Part shown: positions 17,386-26,155 of the stretch, piece after piece
Layout of the letters: every line of letters starts with the position of its first letter
How positions within the stretch are numbered: position 1 is the stretch's first letter
Virus record (IMG/VR): IMGVR_UViG_3300046168_000085
Coordinates: 1 to 64,000 of that record
Origin: a virus
Strand: one strand, 5' to 3'
DNA: 64,000 nucleotides
Notes under the pieces: model-generated
Seen by the model: the letters and a program-made list of their open reading frames with translations, nothing else
Told to the model about the DNA's origin: nothing
The model's database searches: none
Position numbers and translations under genes: made by a program

Positions 17386-17847
17386 TCACAACGCATAATT
17401 TGGAATAGGTTTATAATCCATATTGTAAAAAAATCTGTTGTGTAATAAGTCCAAATATCTCTGAAAATAAAAATATGCACCTGCATAATTTAATTCCACC
17501 ATGCTTGCAGTTGTTTGTATATAAAATTCATGTTCCGTATCTCCGTATCTTTTTGTGGATTCACAATCTGCTAAAAACTTCAAATTACGATCATGTTCAT
17601 CAGATAATGCTTGTTCATACTCAGACATAAAGAATGCATATGTATCAAAGTCATGGTTTGCAATTGCATTACCCATTTCAACTAAATAAACATTTGACCA
17701 TGTTTTGTACAACTTGGTATCGGTTGGTTTTAATTGACATTGTGTAGAATCTTTGGTTGATTGACACCCAACTAGCAATAATAATATTAAAGATACAATA
17801 AATTTTATCACGAAAGTAATACTATTACATAAAATAGAATTTGTCAA
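17386..17847 (-). CDS. Lipoprotein, 153 aa
   Basis: A hydrophobic leader ends in the lipobox LLVGC (about residue 28), followed by a helical periplasmic domain. The stretch NHDFDTYAFFMSEYEQ is loosely like MDNYDAAAYVFFFEEF in the secreted protein at 48303-48776, so they may be distant relatives. A GTG a few codons downstream is another possible start. Function unknown. Confidence 0.55.
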   Translation of the reverse strand: MTNSILCNSITFVIKFIVSLILLLLVGCQSTKDSTQCQLKPTDTKLYKTWSNVYLVEMGNAIANHDFDTYAFFMSEYEQALSDEHDRNLKFLADCESTKRYGDTEHEFYIQTTASMVELNYAGAYFYFQRYLDLLHNRFFYNMDYKPIPNYAL

Positions 17848-18371
17848 TTTTTTTTGGTAATTTTATACACAGATATTATTTTTGTGTATTCTTTAAAAAA
17901 TGACGGAATGCTTTCTTTGTCGTTTGGCCAAGCAGCCCAATGCCATTCGTGTATGTCATCATAGCCTTTTAATAACACAATAGCAAAATCTCCTTTTTTT
18001 AAATCCTTGTATTTTATTTTTTTGTAATTAAAACCATTTCTTTTTAGATATGATCTAAGTTCAGGTGGGCAAGTGATTCTTCTGAATTCTGTATGAACTA
18101 TCCCCAACCCCTTGAATATATTAAAACATCGATTTTCTTGTAAGTGAATTGAAACCATTTGTTTTGATATACCATCACCAAAATGTTTATGCATCTGACT
18201 TAAACAAGTTGGACCACATGAATCGAAGTGCAGTGAATCTATTCCCATATTTGCCCACACTTCTTCTTTTGCAGAAGGTTTGTGAAACAACCCACAACTT
18301 GTAAAACATAACAATATTGATATAAATAGTACGCACTTCACGTACTTATATATATTACCTAATCTACGCAA
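17844..18371 (-). CDS. Lipoprotein with C39-like cysteine peptidase domain
   Basis: A 175-residue protein. A signal with lipobox (CFTSC, about residue 26) is followed by a domain with DSCGPTCLSQMHKHFG, matching the catalytic Cys region of C39-type (papain-fold) peptidases, and HEWHWAAWPND near residue 142, which fits the catalytic His region. It would act at the envelope, lipid-anchored. Possible jobs are cleaving a host envelope protein or an assembly step. The C39 call is from two motifs only. It overlaps the next lipoprotein gene by 4 bases. Confidence 0.6.
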   Translation of the reverse strand: MRRLGNIYKYVKCVLFISILLCFTSCGLFHKPSAKEEVWANMGIDSLHFDSCGPTCLSQMHKHFGDGISKQMVSIHLQENRCFNIFKGLGIVHTEFRRITCPPELRSYLKRNGFNYKKIKYKDLKKGDFAIVLLKGYDDIHEWHWAAWPNDKESIPSFFKEYTKIISVYKITKKN

Positions 18372-18613
18372 TCATCAGATTCATCCCAAACCTGATTTTG
18401 TATTTTGGCACTTTCTTCATCAACAAAACGGTTAACCATCCCAACACGTGCATAATAGTTACCAAATCCCTTAAATGAAGAGTGTGTATTATCTGGTTCA
18501 TCCATTCCGTTCCATGATGCTAAAATTTGCACAGAATCACAATATTCTGATAACTCATTTAGTTTTTGCTCTATTATTGAATTAATATGTTCTGCTCTTT
18601 CTTGGTCGTTCAT
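18359..18613 (-). CDS. Hypothetical protein, 84 aa
   Basis: A soluble protein starting MNDQERAEHINSIIEQKL, with SFKGFGNYYARVGMVNRFV near the centre. I use the ATG at 18613; the upstream extension is AT-rich and hydrophobic. It overlaps the C39-like lipoprotein gene by 13 bases. No family recognised. Confidence 0.5.
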   Translation of the reverse strand: MNDQERAEHINSIIEQKLNELSEYCDSVQILASWNGMDEPDNTHSSFKGFGNYYARVGMVNRFVDEESAKIQNQVWDESDDCVD

Positions 18614-18721
18614 AAAAATATATAGTATTTGATTTACGAAAAAAGTCAAACTATCTTCTTAACCCAATACACCTATTATTAATACACTCAGCAAACACGA
18701 ACTTAACTCATGTTCTTACTT

Positions 18722-19132
18722 CTAATGAATAGATTTCGTTGTTACGATATTTTGATCACATTCTTTGACATTTTTGTTAATCCAGACCATAGCATCAGAA
18801 AAAGTACCTGTAAACACAATTTCATCTTTATTTCTTATTTCATATACCGATGGTTTATTTGAGTGATTCCACTTCATTGATATGTCCGTTGAATTATACT
18901 TATCGGATTTTTTTATTGTGTGGGATATTTTAAGTGAAGAAACATCGGTATATTGTTCAAGTTTGTCACCGAGTATGTCTATATTTTGTGTAGCAGTTGT
19001 TTTAATTACAACATCGATGGTGTGTATATCTCCCACAGAGTCAATTACAGTAATTTCCAAGGAATCGTTGGATTTTTTATCAACGACTACCTTTTCTGCG
19101 TTGCATGATAACTTTTTAAAGATATCATTCAC
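18722..19132 (-). CDS. Hypothetical protein, 136 aa
   Basis: A beta-rich unknown protein (SNDSLEITVIDSVGDIHTIDV) with a Ser/Lys-rich middle. It overlaps the thioredoxin gene by one base, so the two are probably co-translated. Confidence 0.5.
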   Translation of the reverse strand: MNDIFKKLSCNAEKVVVDKKSNDSLEITVIDSVGDIHTIDVVIKTTATQNIDILGDKLEQYTDVSSLKISHTIKKSDKYNSTDISMKWNHSNKPSVYEIRNKDEIVFTGTFSDAMVWINKNVKECDQNIVTTKSIH

Positions 19133-19377
19133 TAAGATAATCTCTGAATAAGATCTTCTTTTGAAGTTGCTCCTAATACACCGTCTACAATTTTACCATC
19201 TTCTTCTATGACAATCATTGGAACACTTCTTACACTATATTGTTGAGCAAGTTCTAAATTTTGATCAACATCAAGTATTTCTATCTTATGACCTTCTTCT
19301 ATAAGTTCGTTTACAACAGGTTTGAACATTTTGCATGGACCACACCATGATGCCGAAAAGTATTTTGCAGTTTTCAT
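19132..19377 (-). CDS. Thioredoxin
   Basis: An 81-residue compact thioredoxin. The active site is SASWCGPCKMFKP near residue 11 and the cis-proline motif RSVPMIV near residue 53. It is shorter than bacterial TrxA, like phage and NrdH/glutaredoxin-sized proteins. A probable role is to reduce the phage ribonucleotide reductase. Confidence 0.9.
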   Translation of the reverse strand: MKTAKYFSASWCGPCKMFKPVVNELIEEGHKIEILDVDQNLELAQQYSVRSVPMIVIEEDGKIVDGVLGATSKEDLIQRLS

Positions 19378-19410
19378 GTTATATACATATTAGGCAGTTA
19401 GTAAAATAAG

Positions 19411-19500
19411 TGGCGGAGGATGTAGGATTCGAACCTACGGAACCCGTAAGAGTTCAATGGTTTTCAAGACCACCGCCTTAAACCACTCAGCCAATCCTCC
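19411..19500 (-). tRNA. tRNA-Ser (UGA)
   Basis: The minus strand folds as a class II tRNA. The acceptor stem GGAGGAT pairs with ATCCTCC, followed by GCCA, so CCA is encoded. The anticodon loop CTTGAAA carries TGA. A long variable arm (ACTCTTACGGGT region) is typical of Ser tRNA, and the T loop GGTTCGAATCC is present. It reads UCA codons. Confidence 0.95.
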
Positions 19501-19799
19501 TAATCATTTTTTTTCCACCAGTCGTTTTCATCTTCGTTTGGAAATTCATTCATAAAATCCTCATCCATGAATTTTTCTAGAAATCCCAACGCACCGTTCT
19601 CCACAAAAGTAGCAATGTGATTATCGTATTCATCTGATATTATTGAAATACAAACCCATCCATGTAGCATTACACGTGTATATAACTCTGTAAAGTATTT
19701 TCCTTGTACTTTTATTTCCACCGAGTCGTCACCTGGTAATATCTCTACTTTATCACAATACTCCTCGAATATAGAATGTGCATATTTATGGTTGCTCAT
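19500..19799 (-). CDS. Hypothetical acidic protein, 99 aa
   Basis: An unknown protein starting MSNHKYAHSIFEEY, ending in a strongly acidic, Trp-containing tail (DENDWWKKND). Its stop abuts the tRNA gene. The ATG at 19799 overlaps the stop of the upstream gene, preferred over an earlier in-frame codon. Confidence 0.5.
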   Translation of the reverse strand: MSNHKYAHSIFEEYCDKVEILPGDDSVEIKVQGKYFTELYTRVMLHGWVCISIISDEYDNHIATFVENGALGFLEKFMDEDFMNEFPNEDENDWWKKND

Positions 19800-19800
19800 T

Positions 19801-20046
19801 TTATTTAATAAGGTTTTTAATATCAGTTGCATTTAGTTTATTATCAAAAAAAAGTTTAAATGCAATTTCACGATCATCTAAATCCATTTTTAGATTTACA
19901 TTTTCTTTTAATGCATTTTCCAACGATATTTCATACTTGTACAACATTTTATTTAATACCTGTACACTCAACTTATCTTCATTTGAAGATAAATGTCGTT
20001 TAACTGCTTCACGTTCTGAAACAGATATTTCGTTGGCAATTTGCAC
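19801..20046 (-). CDS. Hypothetical protein, 81 aa
   Basis: A helical, charged protein beginning with GTG directly after the bS21 stop (TAAAGTG), so it is probably translated by coupling to bS21. No domain recognised. Confidence 0.5.
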   Translation of the reverse strand: MQIANEISVSEREAVKRHLSSNEDKLSVQVLNKMLYKYEISLENALKENVNLKMDLDDREIAFKLFFDNKLNATDIKNLIK

Positions 20047-20047
20047 T

Positions 20048-20242
20048 TTAACGATTTTTATACTCTTTCATTAACTGAGAATAATAAGCATTCTGTTTTG
20101 CCTTCTTTTTAGTCTCTGACTTAGGAATAAAGTACCGTCTCTGTCTCACAGAATCAAGAACACCTTCTTCTTTAAGTTTCTTTTTAAGTCTTTTTAATGC
20201 CCGATCAACAGGTTCACCTTCTCTTACTTTTACTTTAATCAT
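20048..20242 (-). CDS. rpsU: Ribosomal protein bS21
   Basis: A 64-residue bS21 homologue: IKVKVREGEPVDRALKRLKKK at the N-terminus, EGVLDSVRQRRYFIPKSE in the middle and a basic tail, matching the family along its whole length. bS21 sits on the 30S subunit near the mRNA start site. Phage copies are known and could replace the host protein to favour phage messages. Confidence 0.95.
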   Translation of the reverse strand: MIKVKVREGEPVDRALKRLKKKLKEEGVLDSVRQRRYFIPKSETKKKAKQNAYYSQLMKEYKNR

Positions 20243-20279
20243 GTTTTTATTTTATACGTTTATTTTTGAATTGTCAATG

Positions 20280-21548
20280 TTACTTGAAGTTTTCCATTGA
20301 ATAAAAATTGCAATTTTTGTCAGATAGACATTTTGCTTGTTGCATACACCAATTACCACCGTCTATGAACCAATTCCACTTTTTGGGTTCTTTGATTTTT
20401 ACGTTATCTCCGTATCCATCTGTGAATACAAAAATAACTGGATGTTTCTTTTTGTGTTTTAGTTCACGATCAATATGCTCCTGAATGATATAAAATGAAG
20501 TACCCCCACCACTAATAAGTTTTTTATCTTTGAGATTAACTTCCGTTATTTTTGTATCAAAGCAGAATGTACGCATTTTGATTCTATCTTGTGGAATTGT
20601 AAGTGATGCACAATAAAAATCGTTTCGCAAATTAGCACACGAACCACTAACATCCAAATACAACCACATTTCTACTTTGTCATTGTCGTAAGCATAATCG
20701 TCATTATCAGAAGGAAGCATCAATTGACTTCCTGTGTCGGTGTTAAGTAAAGACAATCTACGATTTGTTTTTACCCATTGCTCTGCATCTGTGTCGGTTC
20801 TGCCTTTATCAGTTGCCCATCTTTTAATAAGTTCAAACCAACTTTTTTTCTTTTTGATTGTGGTAGGTGGAATCATATGTTCCCATTCCATCATTGCACG
20901 ATCACCTTTTCCAAAGTCTTTTGTTTTTTGACGATGTTTGTCAATTGTTTTGCTTATATCCTTTTTTTCTTCTTCCGACAAATCTTGGCCAAGTTGATCT
21001 ACGATTTTATCAAAGTCAACATCTTCTAAATGATCATGTGAATCAACCAATTTACAATTTATGAAATTAGTATTGGGACTATCAACAAGTTTATTGTAAT
21101 AGTATTCAAAGGTTTGCTCATTTTTAATTTCACCATCATTTTCAGCATACACGGTATCAATCCAACACAACTCTTTGGCATCTGAAATTTTATGTCGTTG
21201 AAATCCAAAGTTATCTATTAACATATGATTAATAACTACATCAAGTGCAGTATTAACTAATTGAGGATGCTCTGCGTTTTTTGTGCGAAGTCCGTGATTC
21301 AACCAAACGTGTAGACATTCATGGCAGATAATAAACAATCGTTCGTATGATGTTTTAGATTCCCAAAACTCAGGATTGAAATGAAATGAAACATAATTAC
21401 CTGCACGATCAAATTTAACACACGCAGTTGGAATTTCTTCATCAAAAACCATCTCACCCATTTCCCACAACTTGTAGAAAATTGAATGATGCGTTTCTAA
21501 CTTAAACGCAATTTCTTCAAACTCAGATAACTTTAAGACTTCACTCAT
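20280..21548 (-). CDS. VWA-like putative metallopeptidase
   Basis: A protein of about 422 residues. The zinc-peptidase-like motif HECLHVWLNH lies near residue 77. The C-terminal VWA-like domain has LDVSGS (about 300) and VFVFTDGYGD. This is the DUF2201-type partner of MoxR ATPases. The start ATG overlaps the stop of the upstream ATPase (GGATGAGTG), showing coupling. MoxR-VWA pairs act as chaperone-like complexes in metal or complex assembly; what this pair acts on is unknown. Confidence 0.8.
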   Translation of the reverse strand: MSEVLKLSEFEEIAFKLETHHSIFYKLWEMGEMVFDEEIPTACVKFDRAGNYVSFHFNPEFWESKTSYERLFIICHECLHVWLNHGLRTKNAEHPQLVNTALDVVINHMLIDNFGFQRHKISDAKELCWIDTVYAENDGEIKNEQTFEYYYNKLVDSPNTNFINCKLVDSHDHLEDVDFDKIVDQLGQDLSEEEKKDISKTIDKHRQKTKDFGKGDRAMMEWEHMIPPTTIKKKKSWFELIKRWATDKGRTDTDAEQWVKTNRRLSLLNTDTGSQLMLPSDNDDYAYDNDKVEMWLYLDVSGSCANLRNDFYCASLTIPQDRIKMRTFCFDTKITEVNLKDKKLISGGGTSFYIIQEHIDRELKHKKKHPVIFVFTDGYGDNVKIKEPKKWNWFIDGGNWCMQQAKCLSDKNCNFYSMENFK

Positions 21549-23114
21549 CCGTCCCAATCATCGGTGAGAACATAAGAATCCATTTTTTGTGGAACAGGTG
21601 GCGGTGTTTTCTTTTTTGTACCAACCCTCAGATTTTCAAACAAATTCTTTGCAATTTTGCTTTCATTATCTTTGTATCGTCCAGGTTGATAAATCTTTTT
21701 TTCACGATTTGCATCTTTCATTTTCTGAAGAAAGTTTGCAATGATTGATCCGTGCTTTTTAATGAATGCTTCCCAATTCAATTTCTGTTCAGAACATATT
21801 GTGTAAATGCAACTATTAATCGCACCTACAATCTCAGGAGACGCAATGGTATACGAATGAGAACGTTCTGCAACTGCATCAATCATTTCAATTGCTTCTG
21901 TTGCAGATTTAACAGACATTCCTTTCGCAGGTATATTTCCAACCAAATCTGAAACGAGTTCTTTACGATGTGCAGTTGTAGTAACTCTACGTGTAAGCAA
22001 ACCTTTGATAATCTGCTGAAAAGTTACATCATCATTTGCAGTATTACCAGTTGCACTCTGAGGAGCAGTTTTAAGTTCACTCATATCTACAACATTAAGA
22101 ATATGGTGCAAATCTTTAGTCAACTGCTTTGCTAACTTTTTGTTTTGATTTGCAGTAACAATATCCTTTGCAATGTCCGTGAACTTTTGATCTTTGCTTT
22201 TGATACGACCCACCGCAAGTTTGTATACATCAGTTTCCGTTGCCATTAAATTAGACAACTTTTCATTTGCAAACAATGGAACAAAAAAGTCACGGAGTTT
22301 CTTGCTTTTGATGATATAAGGAAGACCATCACGATAATTGTTTTCTGTTTTAATAAAGTCACGTGCTTCCGCAAGTTTCTTACGAGCAGCCAAAGCAACC
22401 AACTTTTCTTCAATTGGTCCATCTGTTAACACACGCATCAATTTGCTTACATTAGAAGATGTAGGAAGAACGTGACGCAGATTTCCTTTTGCTCCATAAA
22501 CTTTCAACGCATACTCTAATCTACGAGGAGTAACTTTAGTTTGCACATTCGGTGGAAGTTCGTTCCACCAAGAAACTGCTGAATTGGCAAGTTGCTTACC
22601 GAAGTTTTCACGAAACCAAGTTACATCAGGTTTATACGGAACTTCAATGTGAACGTGAAATCTATCTTCTTGTGCAGGATCAAGAGCATCTACATCGTAA
22701 TTAAATTCTTCATCATCTTCAGGATTAATGGGCTGCCCATACAATTTTAAGATTCTTGAACTTACGACCATTGATACTTTTAAACTGAATAAGTTCCATT
22801 ACTGCATTACGAACTTTTTTGTGTGCTCTTGAAAATTCGTCCATAAAAATTGCTTCTACTTCATCATCTTGAAATTCTTGTGGACGAACCAAATCCAAAT
22901 AAGAGTTTCCGTTTTCATCGGTTTTTTCTTTTGGAACTCCGATGAAGTCAACCCACGGGTCCATTGTACTTGCACTAAAATATTTATACTTCAAATTATT
23001 GCGTTCAAATGCATCAACTACCATAGCAGTTTTTCCTACTCCATGCTTTCCACGAAGCAATACATTTAGATTGTTTTCAATCCAAAAATCAAAGTTGTTT
23101 GGTTTAAGATTCAT
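21545..23114 (-). CDS. MoxR-type AAA+ ATPase (frame-split)
   Basis: An ATPase of about 520 residues. Walker A is LRGKHGVGKTAMV and Walker B EAIFMDEFSRAHKKVRNAV. Sensor-1 WAAINPEDD is restored by removing one base from a CCC run at 22730-22732, after which the frame runs on with DPAQEDRF, typical of MoxR. The remaining 350 residues are a helical C-terminal extension. Its gene is coupled to the VWA metallopeptidase gene. It is probably the motor that remodels a target chosen by the VWA partner. Confidence 0.82.
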
Positions 23115-23177
23115 ATATTTCCTTGGTTATATTTAAATTATATTATATATTATCAAATGCGTTTGATTCCGTCAAGA

Positions 23178-23723
23178 TTAGATAATCCATCTTGGTATAG
23201 GTCGTTCATCATCAATGGTTTCATCAAGAGAATTTGCTTTTTCGTATTCTATAAATTTACCTGTTTTGCCATAGGGTCTTACCATTTTATCAAACGAATC
23301 ACTATTTACACCTGTGATATATAAACGCACTACTTCACCATTGACAGTTGTAAATCCGTGTAATCTAAAATTTTTGAATACTCTTGCTTTATTTAGTGCA
23401 GTTTCTAAATAATTAGAAACACCTGCTCCACATTGAATTTTCCATAATGCAATTCGTTTTGGTTTATCTGAAAGTACATTATGAAAGAAAATACTTTTCA
23501 GAAAGGGTCTTCCCCACGGATCAACTCCGTTTATGTAATCAAATGTTTGATTGGAATTAAAATCAAGTTCGTATGTAGGAAGTTTATTTGCAAACGGATT
23601 GAAGTATGGTTTCCAAATTGTTTCTCCGTGTCTATTTTGTACAAGATGTTTTGTATTCTCTGTTAGATTTTTACTCCAACTTGAACACGGGTTCCATTCG
23701 TCTGAATTAACTATTGGTTGCAT
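23178..23723 (-). CDS. Hypothetical protein, 181 aa
   Basis: A soluble unknown protein with a conserved-looking core (YINGVDPWGRPFLKSIFF, then KIQCGAGVSNYLETALNKA). It overlaps the upstream gene by 17 bases. No family recognised. Confidence 0.5.
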   Translation of the reverse strand: MQPIVNSDEWNPCSSWSKNLTENTKHLVQNRHGETIWKPYFNPFANKLPTYELDFNSNQTFDYINGVDPWGRPFLKSIFFHNVLSDKPKRIALWKIQCGAGVSNYLETALNKARVFKNFRLHGFTTVNGEVVRLYITGVNSDSFDKMVRPYGKTGKFIEYEKANSLDETIDDERPIPRWII

Positions 23724-24027
23724 TTACTCGTAACGATTCAGGATCATCACGCAATGCAGTCATAATTTCATTTACTTCAGTTTTTGTTCGATGACCAATG
23801 ACATCATCAGAGGGTGTCAACTGAATGAATTCATTGTTATTATCGAATGCGGCCACTTCAAATGTAGATTTATAGAAATCATTTACATCAATGTCACCAT
23901 ACATTCCGTCACCAGTTACAACAGAAATCGTACATCCATTATCAAAATCTTTTCTTGCTTGGATGCAGTTTACCGATCCACGATGTGGAATGAATGTTAA
24001 TTCTTCAAACATTACGTTATTATTCAT
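23707..24027 (-). CDS. Hypothetical protein, paralogue of 24066-24473
   Basis: A 106-residue protein sharing with its upstream neighbour the pattern 'PHxxxxNxIxARxxFDxG...TG...TFxVxxFDNxxExIQ'. Here it is IPHRGSVNCIQARKDFDNG and STFEVAAFDNNNEFIQ. The two are tandem duplicates. Function unknown. Confidence 0.5.
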   Translation of the reverse strand: MNNNVMFEELTFIPHRGSVNCIQARKDFDNGCTISVVTGDGMYGDIDVNDFYKSTFEVAAFDNNNEFIQLTPSDDVIGHRTKTEVNEIMTALRDDPESLRVNATNS

Positions 24028-24065
24028 AGATACTATAATACATTATTATTATAGAAAGTCAAGTA

Positions 24066-24473
24066 TTAGTCGTTCTGAAATTGAAGAATAATCTGACCCA
24101 CTTCTTGTGGTTCAAGATTCGCACCATGAGTGTCACCTTCCTCAGGAAAAATTCCATTGGTGATTGGGCATTGAATCTCGTTTCCTTCGTTATCAAAAAT
24201 GCCAACGTGGAAAGTTGCGTGATTAAGAGCAGAATCAGGTCCTTCAGGATGTTCAGGATCAAAAGATGCTTCAATGCAAACATTACTTGACAAAAATCCG
24301 TGTGGAATTAAATTTCCGGTAAATATTTCTATCACACCCCCATCAAATGGGACCCTTGCATTAATTGAATTAAAACAATCGTGGGGAGATAATGCTTCCC
24401 AATTCCATTCAATTGACTCAAACGCATTCCTATTATCAATATAATTTATCCAGTTATCTGTTATCGTTCCCAT
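24066..24473 (-). CDS. Hypothetical protein, paralogue of 23707-24027
   Basis: A 135-residue protein with SPHDCFNSINARVPFDGG and ATFHVGIFDNEGNEIQ, the same motif series as the next gene, plus an insertion of about 20 residues (DPEHPEGPDSALNH). Tandem duplication followed by divergence is the simplest reading. Function unknown. Confidence 0.5.
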   Translation of the reverse strand: MGTITDNWINYIDNRNAFESIEWNWEALSPHDCFNSINARVPFDGGVIEIFTGNLIPHGFLSSNVCIEASFDPEHPEGPDSALNHATFHVGIFDNEGNEIQCPITNGIFPEEGDTHGANLEPQEVGQIILQFQND

Positions 24474-24560
24474 AATTTTTTCTCTCTATTTTAGTTGTTT
24501 ATATAATTTCTCTCTAGATATACACCCTACCAAAATTATTATAAAAAGTCAAGCAAAAAA

Positions 24561-25346
24561 TCACCAATGTTCAGGATATCTTGATTTTTGAAAACGACAC
24601 AAAGCACATACTCGGATGATTATTTTATTAATAAATGCAGATACTTTTTCTACTGCATTATACAATTTTTTTTCTGTATTATCAAGAGGTATCCAATAAT
24701 ATTTTTCCAATGCTTTGTATTTGTCGGATTCTTCCCACTTTTTCCAATTTTCACGATACTCAATTAATTTATATCTCGCAATATTACAAATGTAATTAAC
24801 TTCTGGATTAATTTCAAGTATTTTTCCATCTTTGAATGTTAAATGAAAATCAACACGCAAGTCTCTTCTAAATTCACGACTACCTAAAAAATACTTGGTT
24901 GCAGTTATACATCCTGTGTAGAATTTTTCTTCTTCATCACGATTACTACTTAAACAAGTTCTCCAATAGTCCATATCATTTAACTTCCAACTTCCTTTTT
25001 CATTGTCGGCATCTTTGGGTGATTCTGCTTCTCCGTTTCTTCCGTTTCGTGCAAAATGTATATAACCTTCTTTGTCTACCAAATAAACATTGTGATGGTC
25101 ACGTTTGTCTTCACGGAATTCAAAACGATAATATAATCGTTGCCAATCAACTCCATAAAAAGGATGATCCTTTTCATCGCAATTCTCCATATCACGATCA
25201 AGTGGAAGTTCATAATGAATTACAATTCTATTTGATTGATTACACGTTCCGTTTCTCAAAAGTCGTTCGTTTGATTTTGCTTCTGCTTCCAACGGATTGT
25301 GGTTTCCATAATGATCGTAAGGTTCGTATTCTTCTTCGTAACACAT
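24561..25346 (-). CDS. Hypothetical protein, 261 aa
   Basis: A charged, aromatic-rich protein with central YLVDKEGYIHFARNGRNG and a basic, Cys-containing C-terminus (VCALCRFQKSRYPEHW). The ends of the gene are clear and AT-rich spacers flank it. No family recognised. Confidence 0.5.
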   Translation of the reverse strand: MCYEEEYEPYDHYGNHNPLEAEAKSNERLLRNGTCNQSNRIVIHYELPLDRDMENCDEKDHPFYGVDWQRLYYRFEFREDKRDHHNVYLVDKEGYIHFARNGRNGEAESPKDADNEKGSWKLNDMDYWRTCLSSNRDEEEKFYTGCITATKYFLGSREFRRDLRVDFHLTFKDGKILEINPEVNYICNIARYKLIEYRENWKKWEESDKYKALEKYYWIPLDNTEKKLYNAVEKVSAFINKIIIRVCALCRFQKSRYPEHW

Positions 25347-25420
25347 AAAAGAAGATTACCAAAAATTTCGGAAAAACAAAAGAATATAAAAACTATTAAT
25401 GCTTACCAAATAGTAAGGTA

Positions 25421-25666
25421 TTATTCCATAAATGTACCAAAGTCTATGTTATTCAACGATGAAGGATAGTCATTAGTACTGTGTTTGTTGAGAAATCCTG
25501 CCAATTGTTCAAGTTGCTCTTGTTCTAGTTCAACTTCTATTTTGCGTTTCTGAAAAGGATTCCACGAAATTCCTTTTTTATGATTAATACGCATTTTGTA
25601 GGTTTTACCTTCTTTGAATAACTCTATGATTTTGTTTCCGTTATCCAACGATATTTTTGTACTCAT
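25421..25666 (-). CDS. Hypothetical protein, 81 aa
   Basis: A small beta-rich N-terminal half (STKISLDNGNKIIELFKEG) followed by a helix. It ends NNIDFGTFME. Unknown. Confidence 0.45.
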   Translation of the reverse strand: MSTKISLDNGNKIIELFKEGKTYKMRINHKKGISWNPFQKRKIEVELEQEQLEQLAGFLNKHSTNDYPSSLNNIDFGTFME

Positions 25667-25746
25667 AGCAATAAGATACTATAATAATACATTTTTGTCA
25701 AATAAAAGTGGTGAAAAAGTAAATTACTTTCTTGTGAATTATACAC

Positions 25747-25866
25747 TCACGCAGTATCACGCATTTTTTTGGCAATGTCAATGATGATATCTTTACTTTT
25801 TACAGAAAATCCTAGTTCAGATATAACCTCATCCATTTCTTCGTCTGTTAGATCAAAATCTTCCAT
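25747..25866 (-). CDS. Small acidic protein, 39 aa
   Basis: MEDFDLTDEEMDEVISELG followed by a basic helix ending RDTA. The ATG lies inside the end of the upstream gene (19-base overlap), a common packing here. Likely a small regulatory or structural peptide. Confidence 0.4.
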   Translation of the reverse strand: MEDFDLTDEEMDEVISELGFSVKSKDIIIDIAKKMRDTA

Positions 25867-26015
25867 TTACTTGAATTGGTAACTACCGAAGATGCAAGGT
25901 CTTGGTCTATTTCACCAAGAACCGTTAATATTAAATTCACTTCAGATGCATATTCATCAATTTTATCATCAGCATCGAGTTCAAAATCAAATTCTTCTTC
26001 TTTCTTTTTTGCCAT
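25848..26015 (-). CDS. Small acidic protein, 55 aa
   Basis: Starts MAKKKEEEFDFELDADDKID with a strong charge contrast, then a hydrophobic helix (VNLILTVLGEIDQDLASSV). The opposite-strand frame here is a shadow. No family recognised. Confidence 0.4.
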   Translation of the reverse strand: MAKKKEEEFDFELDADDKIDEYASEVNLILTVLGEIDQDLASSVVTNSSKWKILI

Positions 26016-26071
26016 TGTTCATATAACTACCACCTTTTTGAAAAAAAAATTAAAGTTCTTTGAAAAAAGTA

Positions 26072-26099
26072 CAAAAAAAAGACCTCCTTACGGAAGTCT
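26072..26099 (-). terminator. Intrinsic terminator after the porin gene
   Basis: On the minus strand AGACTTCC-GTAA-GGAGGTCT forms an 8-bp stem (one G-U pair) with a four-base GTAA loop, followed directly by a run of eight T. This is a textbook intrinsic terminator, 57 bases after the porin stop. Confidence 0.85.
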
Positions 26100-26122
26100 T
26101 AAAACTCTAATAATAAAGTTTT

Positions 26123-26138
26123 AGGTGTAAAAACACCT
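26123..26138 (-). terminator. Second hairpin after the porin gene
   Basis: AGGTGT-TTTT-ACACCT, a perfect 6-bp stem on the minus strand, between the porin stop and the main terminator. It may be a weak terminator or may protect the RNA 3' end. Confidence 0.5.
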
Positions 26139-26155
26139 CCTTTCGGTTTTTTAAG

